Origin: Streptomyces thermodiastaticus
GTDB taxonomy: Bacteria; Actinomycetota; Actinomycetes; Streptomycetales; Streptomycetaceae
NCBI RefSeq assembly: GCF_014656135.1
Contig: NZ_BNBV01000037.1
Coordinates: 1 to 49,428, forward strand
DNA: 49,428 nt
Reading direction: 5' to 3'
The notes under the pieces are model-generated. The model was not told where the DNA came from, did not search any database, and saw nothing but the letters and a program-made list of their open reading frames with translations. Numbering within the stretch: position 1 is the stretch's first letter; each line of letters begins with the position of its first letter. Below are positions 43,650-49,428 of this stretch, piece by piece. Position numbers and translations under genes: made by a program.

Positions 43650-44389
43650 CCGCGGCCACCTACCAGTACGTCGGCCTGCCGGATGCTTCCGTGGTCACCA
43701 CCCGTGCCCTGCTCACTGCCCGGGAGAACATCGGCGACACGGTCGCTGCCCGCGCGATGATGTGCATCCATGGCGGCGCCGGCTTCGGCAAGACCCTCGC
43801 CGTCAACACCTGCCTGCGCGCACTCGAACCCGGCGAGGACGTCCGCAAGATCACCTTCCGTGCCCGGCCCACGGCCCGCGCGGTGCGCTACGAGTTGTTC
43901 ACCGCGCTTGACCTGGCCGGCGAGCCACCGCGCCACCCCAGCGAGTTCGACCGGCTGCTGAAGACGGCCCTGGCCGAACGCCCCCGCTCCTTCCTTGTCG
44001 ACGAGGCCCAGTGGCTCAGCGGTGAGGCGTTCGCATACTTCCGCTAGCTGTGGGACGAGCCCTCAACCCAGCTCGCGATCATTTTCGTCGGTGGCGCGGG
44101 CTGCCACACTGTGCTGCGCCGCGAACCGATGCTGTCCTCCCGGATCTTCATCTGGCAGCAGTTCACCCGCCTCACCCCCAGCGAGGTTCTCGACGTCATC
44201 CCGCTGTTCCACCCGATCTGGGCTGACGCCGACCCCGAAGACATCGCCTTCGCCGACAGCCACGCCGCGCACGGCAACGTCCGCGCCTGGGCCCAGCTGA
44301 CCGCCCACACCCGTACCGCACTGGCCCGTACGGGACGTGCCCGCGTCGACCAGGAGCTGCTGCGCTGGGCCTTCAGCCGCCTCGCCTGA
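43646..44389 (+). pseudogene. AAA+ ATPase of the transposition operon (TniB/TnsC-like), amber-interrupted
   Basis: From GTG 43646, 247 codons plus stop with one internal TAG at 44045-44047. Walker A is IHGGAGFGKTLAVNT, Walker B SFLVDEAQWLS, followed by sensor-like LAIIFVGGAGCHTV and the C-terminal lid (TPSEVLDVIPLFHPIW, RARVDQELLRWAFSRLA). Such ATPases select target sites for the partner transposase. The frame continues cleanly on both sides of the TAG, so a single point mutation killed it. Confidence 0.75.
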
Positions 44390-44402
44390 CCACCACACCG
44401 CC

Positions 44403-45505
44403 ATGCCTCCTGCCTCGCCGCTGCCGTCCGTCGCCGTGGTTCTCGACCGTCACGACGACGTGCTGCACACGCACACCGCTCTGGCCGCCCACCATCCGCC
44501 GTCCGGCCGGATCACCCTGCATCCCGGCCCGGGCACGACCAGTGAAACCGGCCTCGCCCACGATCTTCTCGTCGCCCTGGGCAAACCGCCCCTGCTCCCG
44601 GGCCGCTTTCCCGGCGGCCGTCAGCCCGCCTGGGAAGCCGCCACGGTCTGGATGTCCGCCCTGGGAGTCACCCGGCTGACCGTCCTGCGCGCCCACCGCC
44701 CGCCGCACGATGCGCCTTCTGCAGCTAAAGGCCCTCACCGGTATGCACCTGACCCTGGTCCGCCACCCCCCACCTGCCCGCCCCCCTGCACCAGGCCCTG
44801 CAAACGGCCGACTACTCCGTCACCGCCGACCTCGAGGCTGCCCGCCGCCACTACTACGGCACGCCTATCGCCGAACCCCCGCCCCCAGACCAGCTCGCCG
44901 CGCCGGCCAGCCGGTGACTCACCCTGCTGGCACTGGACCGCCTCGTCTCCTACGACAGCCCCCGCCCCTGCGCCGCCCCGTGCACGCCACCGCCGATCGC
45001 CTGGCGGCACCGCCCACCGCCCGTGCCTCTCACCGCGCCCACCGCCCAGCGAGTCGCCCACCGGCAGCACGCGGCGACCGCACATCCTCGCCTGGCCGCG
45101 GCCGTCACCACCGCGCTGTTCACCAGCGCCTCCCTCCAGCAGCTCGCCACCGCACGCCCCCGCGACTACGACACTGCTGCGGCCACGCTCACCCTGCACG
45201 ACCGCGCCCGCTACACCGACGGCTGCGCCGCCTACCCCGTACCACCCTGGGCGGGCATCTTCCTGCGGGCCGCGGCCTGCTTCACCCGGCTCGTCTCCGG
45301 CGAGGACCAGGAGCTACTCGCCGCGCCAGGTGACCGCGGACACCTGCTGCGCGTGGCGGAGACGGCCAGACTGCGCCCGCCACAGCCACCCGCGGCCCGC
45401 CGCAAAGGACCGGCCGGCCGCGTGGAGTGGGACTGGCGTGAGCGACAGGAAGCCGAGAAGTACGAAGCGGTGCCGGCCAGACGTGTCAGGCCCTCACGAC
45501 GCTGA
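44403..45505 (+). pseudogene. Third gene of the transposition operon, unknown function, decayed
   Basis: Starts 14 nt after the ATPase. The pieces PSVAVVLDRHDDVLHTHTAL and LGVTRLTVLRAHR, then one frame over MRLLQLKALTGMHLTLVRHP, then after another shift LHQALQTADYSVTADLEAAR and YYGTPIAEPPPPDQLAAPAS, TGA at 44915-44917, and in the same frame LTLLALDRLVSYDSPRPCAA to the end at 45505 (VEWDWRERQEAEKYEAVPAR). At least two shifts and one nonsense codon. The family is not recognised; its place matches accessory genes of Tn5053-like elements. Confidence 0.5.
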
Positions 45506-45535
45506 ACACCTCGACTCTCGCTCGAAGGGGCAGGG

Positions 45536-46093
45536 TCATCCGATCGAGAAGTCGGCGAACTCGACATCGCTGAAAACGGTGTGCAGGCCGTGGGCCCGGC
45601 GGCCCCACTCGCGACAGTAGGCGTGACCCAGCGCACGGGCGGGTATCACCGTCTGCTGCTGCTCGCCCGCGCCGGCGTCCCGGGCGGCGAACAGCTCCCG
45701 AGCGACCTCTCCTGGCAGGTACTGGGTGATCCACCGCACCCGCGGATCGTCCGAGGAGCCTGCCGGAGCCGCAAATCGGAACCGTGCCCTGGTGTGGAAG
45801 ACGAAGCCTTCCGCTTCGGACTGGGCACGCCGACGGGCTCGTATCCGGGGCTGCCACCGAGCCAGGACAGCTTCCTCGATCGCCCGGACCTGCAGAGGGC
45901 CTGGCGGACGACGTGCCCCGGGCTTCTTTGTCACCCACCGCTGCACGGTGCGCTGTGACACCCCCAGCACGGTGGCCACCGTCCGGGTGGAACCCCGGTG
46001 CGTCGCCAGCAGAAACCGCAGGCGGGCCTCAGTGCTTGAGGGAACGGACCGGGTGCGCAACGCGCGCTCCAGCCCCTGCTCGATCTGTCCCAC
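45536..46093 (-). CDS. Second Tpg-like telomere terminal protein homolog
   Basis: 185 residues, exactly the length of Tpg at 18141-18698 and co-linear with it, though diverged. Shared blocks: TVATVLGVSQRTVQRWVTKK (HTH), ARWQPRIRARRRAQ, FHTRARFRFAAPAGSSDDPR, ARELFAARDAGAGEQQ, and the end FSDVEFADFSIG. The residue aligned with Tpg Thr114 is Ser114 (GSSDD). GTG 46093 follows GGAGAGG; the open frame upstream lacks homology. It lies downstream of, and co-directional with, the intact helicase, 224 bp apart, and ~3.3 kb from the palindromic end. Possibly the terminal protein dedicated to this telomere type. Confidence 0.85.
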   Translation of the reverse strand: MGQIEQGLERALRTRSVPSSTEARLRFLLATHRGSTRTVATVLGVSQRTVQRWVTKKPGARRPPGPLQVRAIEEAVLARWQPRIRARRRAQSEAEGFVFHTRARFRFAAPAGSSDDPRVRWITQYLPGEVARELFAARDAGAGEQQQTVIPARALGHAYCREWGRRAHGLHTVFSDVEFADFSIG

Positions 46094-46267
46094 GTCCGCC
46101 TCTCCAAGCGACCAGCCGGCAGGGGCCGGCACTACCCAGTCCGTAGCGTCGGTTCTCCCGCATCGCTCGCCCCCTGCCTGCCAGTTTCTGCATTCTCGGG
46201 ACAGCGCCGGATGACGCAGGTTAGGAGCCCCTTGGGGTCCGGCCCGGGCGCTCAAAGCGTGGGCTCG

Positions 46268-46312
46268 TACGTGATTCGTACGCTTCACCGGGCGCCACGT
46301 GTACGCAGTACG
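46268..46312. promoter_or_regulatory. GTACG repeats upstream of the second tpg-like gene
   Basis: GTACG occurs at 46268, 46278, 46301 and 46308 in the 224-bp gap between the helicase stop and the tpg-like start; a possible regulator-binding cluster. Confidence 0.3.
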
Positions 46313-46317
46313 TCTAG

Positions 46318-48837
46318 TTATGTCCATCGCATGCCGATTGCGGTGAGCTGCTCGATGCGCTCCGGGGTGAGGGTGGCGGCTCGGCTGCGTTGGTTGCTGA
46401 TCCATGCTCCGAGCCGGATCTGCCGCTCGTCCTGGTCCTGGCTGCTGCCGTCGCCGCCGACAGCGATCCGTTCGATGTGCTTTCTGGGCACCCGCAAGTG
46501 CCCTTCACGCTCGTAGAACAGTTTGGCGGCCGCGTAGTTGAGGGCCCATTTGTCGGCCTGTGTCCGGCGTGGCCGGGGCTTCTCGTCCTCGGCTGCGGGC
46601 TGGATGCCGAGGATGTGCTCGCACATCCACTGCTGCACGGTGGTGAGCTTGTCCCAGCCCAGGCGCACCGAGCGCACCCACCGCCCCAGGTCCTCGCCCT
46701 GGTGCACCACCTCGCCCGGCGACGTGGGCAGCTCGCCGCCGGCCTCCAGGTGCATGCGGGTGAGGTGGAAGCAGCGTTGCCATTCCACCGGCCAGGCCGG
46801 GCACCACGACGGGTCGATCTCCTCCAGCTGCTCGCGCCGCTCCTGGGACAGCGCGCCGGCTACCGACTGCACTGGCAGTCCCTCGGCGCGCCGCTGCTCG
46901 ATCTCGGCAGCCTTCCGGGCCGCGGCTCGCGCGTTCTTCAGCCAGATGCCCACCCGATAGCCCTGGTAGGTGGCGTCGGTCGGCGCGAGGAGGTGCCCGT
47001 TCTCCTTGGCCCACCCGCGCGCGGCGGCCAGGCCCTCTTCCCACGCGACGTCGTAGTGCGACCAGACCATGCCCAGCTTCTCCAGCTGCTCGACGCGGTC
47101 CTCGTCCATGGCACCGCGGGCATAGAACCTTCTGGCGTCGGCGATCCATTGCCCCAGCGGGAAGTCCGCGAGCGAGGCCGGCCACCCCTCGGCCTCCTGG
47201 TCGTCGCGGCCGGGCACCCGGTATGTGAACGGGACCTTCAGGTCGCCGTGGAGCCGGTTGTAGATGACGCAGGCTTCGATGCCGCGCCGCCAGTGCTCGT
47301 GCTCGGGGTTGAGGACCCGCAGGTTGATGAACGCCGCCAGCTGCGCCGGGTCACGTGGCGTGGAGAACTTCAGCAGCTGCCGGGCGGGAGCCGACGGCCC
47401 GGCCACTTCCCCCTCGCCCCGGCCCTCCTGGCCCCCGCTACGGCTTTGAACGCCCCTGACACGGCTCTGGACCTGCTGCTGCGCCAGTGCCTCCACCACC
47501 CGGGCGTCGTGCGCCCTGAGCGCCTCCAGAAGCTTCGCCAACCCCCCGAACGCCCGCGAGGTCAGCATGTTGTCCGCCGTCTCACCGGGCCCGAGCAGGA
47601 CCGGCACCACGAGGGAGGCGACCTTGCCCTCACCGGGCTGCATCCGCAGCGCGCGGCCCACGGCCTGGACGAGGTCGGGCATGGAGCCGCGCACGTCGGC
47701 CCAGTAGACGGAGTCGCAGTTCTTGGTGTCGACGCCCTCCCCGAGGACCTTCACTGAGCCCAGGTAGCTCTTCTCCACGACCGTGCCGTCCGTCGCGGTC
47801 CCGGACGCGAACTCGGCGAGGACTCGCCGCCGGTGGTCCGGCTTGTGGTCGCCGCACAGCCAGTCGGCCCAGACCGTGCGCGGGTACAGCTCGGGATCGG
47901 CGGCGTGCAGCTGCGCGGCCACATCGGGAAGGCCGGCCGCGAACGCCTCGGCCTCCTTGACGACGTGGTGGAAGACCAGCGTCCTGCGGAACCCTTCCTC
48001 GGCCGACGCCTTCACCAGCGCCGTCTGCAGCGCGGCCAGCCGGGCCCCGCGGACCTTGTCCGAGCGGCCATCAGCGCCCAGGAGCTGCGCGGCCTGGAGC
48101 TGGGTGTCGGTGATGTCCACGCACACCACCTGGTAAGGGGCACAGATCCCCCGGTCGACGGCCTCCGAGAGCGTCAGCGTGAAGCAGCGCGCACCGAACG
48201 GCCCGTCCGGGTCGTCTTCCATGCTCGCCACCAACTCGCCCGGCGCGCCCTGCTCAGCGTCCTCGTCCAGCTGCCACAGACGAGGGGTGGCGGTCATGTA
48301 CAGGCGACGCAGCGCGGGGATGCGGGTGTTGTCGTGAACGACCGCCCACGGCTTCCCGATCCGACCTGACGTCCGGTGCGCCTCATCAACCACGATCAGG
48401 TCCCAGCCCGGCAGGCCGGCGGCGTGCGCGCGCTCCAGCGTGCCCAGCCCCAATGAGGCATATGTGGCGAACACCGTGACCTTGTCGAACGGGCGCACCC
48501 AGTCGACCAGCTCCGCCACGCCTGTGGTGTTGGGGAAGGACACCTCCTCGCCCCGCAGCGAGGACACCCCGACCATCGGGCCTGTGCGGCCTCCCTCGCG
48601 CCACGCGGCCTCGGTCTGAGCAAGCAGGTCCAGGGAGGGAACGAGCACCAGTACACGCCCCGCACGGAGCTCCTCAGCGCTGCGGGTGGCCACGAGCGTC
48701 TTGCCTGTGCCGGTCGCCATGATCACCTGAGTGCGGAGCCCCCGCTCGGGCACAGTAGATCTTGCGGGCAATTCGAGGGCACGCAGCACCGCGTCGACGG
48801 CTTCTCGCTGGTGGGGGCGGAGTTCCTTCGCTGCCAT
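46318..48837 (-). CDS. TtrA-type SF2 helicase with helicase-associated repeats
   Basis: A full-length 839-residue protein. N-terminal KELRPHQREAVDAVLRAL, motif I IMATGTGKTLVATRS (residues ~40-53), motif II VVDEAHRTSG (DEAH 151-154), motif III LYMTATPRLW (~180), motif VI LVQAVGRALRMQPGEG. The C-terminal ~370 residues are HA repeats (HWRRGIEACVIYNRLHGDLK, DFPLGQWIADARRFYARG, RVGIWLKNARAAARKA, LGAWISNQRSRAATLTPERI). Proteins of this plan lie next to Streptomyces telomeres and are implicated in conjugal transfer or end processing of linear replicons. ATG 48837 follows AGGAG. It is intact, unlike its relative at 18776-21515, and transcribed away from the telomere. Confidence 0.92.
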   Translation of the reverse strand: MAAKELRPHQREAVDAVLRALELPARSTVPERGLRTQVIMATGTGKTLVATRSAEELRAGRVLVLVPSLDLLAQTEAAWREGGRTGPMVGVSSLRGEEVSFPNTTGVAELVDWVRPFDKVTVFATYASLGLGTLERAHAAGLPGWDLIVVDEAHRTSGRIGKPWAVVHDNTRIPALRRLYMTATPRLWQLDEDAEQGAPGELVASMEDDPDGPFGARCFTLTLSEAVDRGICAPYQVVCVDITDTQLQAAQLLGADGRSDKVRGARLAALQTALVKASAEEGFRRTLVFHHVVKEAEAFAAGLPDVAAQLHAADPELYPRTVWADWLCGDHKPDHRRRVLAEFASGTATDGTVVEKSYLGSVKVLGEGVDTKNCDSVYWADVRGSMPDLVQAVGRALRMQPGEGKVASLVVPVLLGPGETADNMLTSRAFGGLAKLLEALRAHDARVVEALAQQQVQSRVRGVQSRSGGQEGRGEGEVAGPSAPARQLLKFSTPRDPAQLAAFINLRVLNPEHEHWRRGIEACVIYNRLHGDLKVPFTYRVPGRDDQEAEGWPASLADFPLGQWIADARRFYARGAMDEDRVEQLEKLGMVWSHYDVAWEEGLAAARGWAKENGHLLAPTDATYQGYRVGIWLKNARAAARKAAEIEQRRAEGLPVQSVAGALSQERREQLEEIDPSWCPAWPVEWQRCFHLTRMHLEAGGELPTSPGEVVHQGEDLGRWVRSVRLGWDKLTTVQQWMCEHILGIQPAAEDEKPRPRRTQADKWALNYAAAKLFYEREGHLRVPRKHIERIAVGGDGSSQDQDERQIRLGAWISNQRSRAATLTPERIEQLTAIGMRWT

Positions 48838-49222
48838 TCCGACCTGCCTTCTCCTGTGGGCCGCGTATGGGTCATCACGCGGCAGGAAACGGGAACCTCC
48901 ATGTAGGAGGCAGGCAATCAGCTACGGTGAACATCACCGGTACCCGGTCGCTGCCTCGGACCAGTGGCGGGGAGGGTGATCAAAATCGGTCCCACTCCCC
49001 TTAGGGGTGCTACCGGCCGAGTCCAAAGTCTATCTCGTTCTTTAAACTGAAGCACTATGGGCCCTAAAAATCCCTCGAACGTGACTTGATTCTGCTACTG
49101 TCTCCCTATTCGCGCTTCCGAGGAGCAGCCTGACGGCCAGTCAACCATCAATTTGTCTTCAACCCGTGTTTCGGGCCCCCGGCTCTCCCGACGGTCCGTC
49201 ACCCCCTCCCCTTGCCGCTGCT
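48838..49222. other. Non-coding region between helicase promoter and telomeric repeats
   Basis: 385 bp with no gene. The part around 49015-49110 is AT-rich for the window and probably holds the helicase promoter. Beyond ~49190 GC rises sharply into the palindromes. Confidence 0.5.
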
Positions 49223-49419
49223 CGGGCCGTAGGCCCGTGGGTGGGCCGCGCGGAGCGTGGCCCACCCTGTGTTGCGGCGGGTGACGTGGGATCAGGGAGT
49301 GGATGGTGGTGGCTGGAGCGCAGCGGAGGCCACCGGGACCGGCCGCAGGCCGGCCCCGGCCCGCAACGCGGGCCGGATGCCCTGCCCTTGGTGGGGCGCG
49401 CGCAGCGCGTTCCGCCAAG
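49223..49419. repeat. Telomere-type palindrome array at the replicon end
   Basis: Six hairpins in ~200 bp: 49223-49228/49232-49237 (loop GTA); 49239-49251/49255-49267 (13 bp, one G-T, loop GGA); 49308-49313/49329-49334 with an inner GC-GCA-GC and opposed GGA/GGA; 49339-49344/49348-49353 (loop GCA); 49356-49364/49368-49376 (9 bp, loop AAC); 49387-49401/49405-49419 (15 bp with three wobble pairs, loop GCA). Tightly packed palindromes with GNA triloops are what Streptomyces telomeric 3' overhangs look like. The terminal bases do not show the archetypal CCCGCGGAGCGGG start, so the very end may be missing or be of a divergent telomere type. Confidence 0.8.
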
Positions 49420-49428
49420 CGGTGAGCG

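Noticed and set aside
1..49428. CRISPR arrays, rRNA and tRNA genes
   Set aside because: I saw no regularly spaced direct repeats of CRISPR size, no rRNA sequence and no convincing tRNA T-arm/acceptor pattern.

Overview
The window looks like the terminal ~49 kb of a linear Streptomyces replicon (chromosome arm or linear plasmid). The coding DNA is very GC-rich with strong third-position G/C bias. It carries two genes for telomere-capping terminal proteins (Tpg) and TtrA-type subtelomeric helicases. The last ~200 bases (49223-49419) are a dense run of palindromes with GCA/GGA/GTA triloops, the hallmark of Streptomyces telomeres. As expected of a chromosome end, intact genes are interleaved with broken ones: five transposon remnants, several helicase pieces, and many single-base frameshifts and nonsense codons.

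Layout. 1-8.2 kb: transposase remnant, flavin-dependent monooxygenase, decayed Rhs polymorphic-toxin tails with small partner genes, a chimeric CoiA/TPR pseudogene, an integrase remnant, a plasmid-type hypothetical gene and a NERD-domain gene. 8.7-17.5 kb: HAD hydrolase, then a compact class I lanthipeptide cluster of the FxLD type: divergent XRE-TPR regulator, precursor peptide, split LanB dehydratase (frameshifted near its end), LanC cyclase, a protein fusing the SpaB-C elimination domain to an isoaspartyl-type O-methyltransferase, and a TPR-like protein. 17.6-21.9 kb: gene-fragment mosaic, intact tpg, and a helicase truncated by an IS5-type fragment. 22-23.5 kb: two decayed minus-strand genes. 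23.7-33 kb: an intact metabolic block (two SDRs, aldehyde dehydrogenase, MFS exporter, amidase, DUF302 protein) with two TetR regulators, each beside perfect 18-bp palindromes. 33-40 kb: three modules of an Rhs toxin-tail/immunity array. 40-45.5 kb: VOC pseudogene, a MOSC-ferredoxin reductase fusion, and a dead Tn5053/Tn7-like transposition operon. 45.5-49.4 kb: second Tpg homolog, intact helicase, telomere.

Two systems stand out. (1) An array of Rhs C-terminal tails sharing one constant region but ending in different hydrophobic tails. At three sites a long perfect or near-perfect hairpin lies about 40 nt before a small partner gene, even where the toxin tail has gone. One partner is a 95-residue HTH-like protein found twice; the other is a membrane protein with a PH-like centre, also found twice. 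I infer toxin-immunity cassettes. (2) The FxLD lanthipeptide, whose core contains a single Asp inside the Cys cluster, the obvious target for the fused methyltransferase. In addition, the two Tpg homologs have the same length (185 aa), but the residue aligned with the known priming Thr114 is Thr in one and Ser in the other.

All assignments come from reading translated sequence by eye; no database search was run. Because many genes carry single-base frameshifts, some of them in G/C runs, residual sequencing error cannot be excluded for individual breaks.
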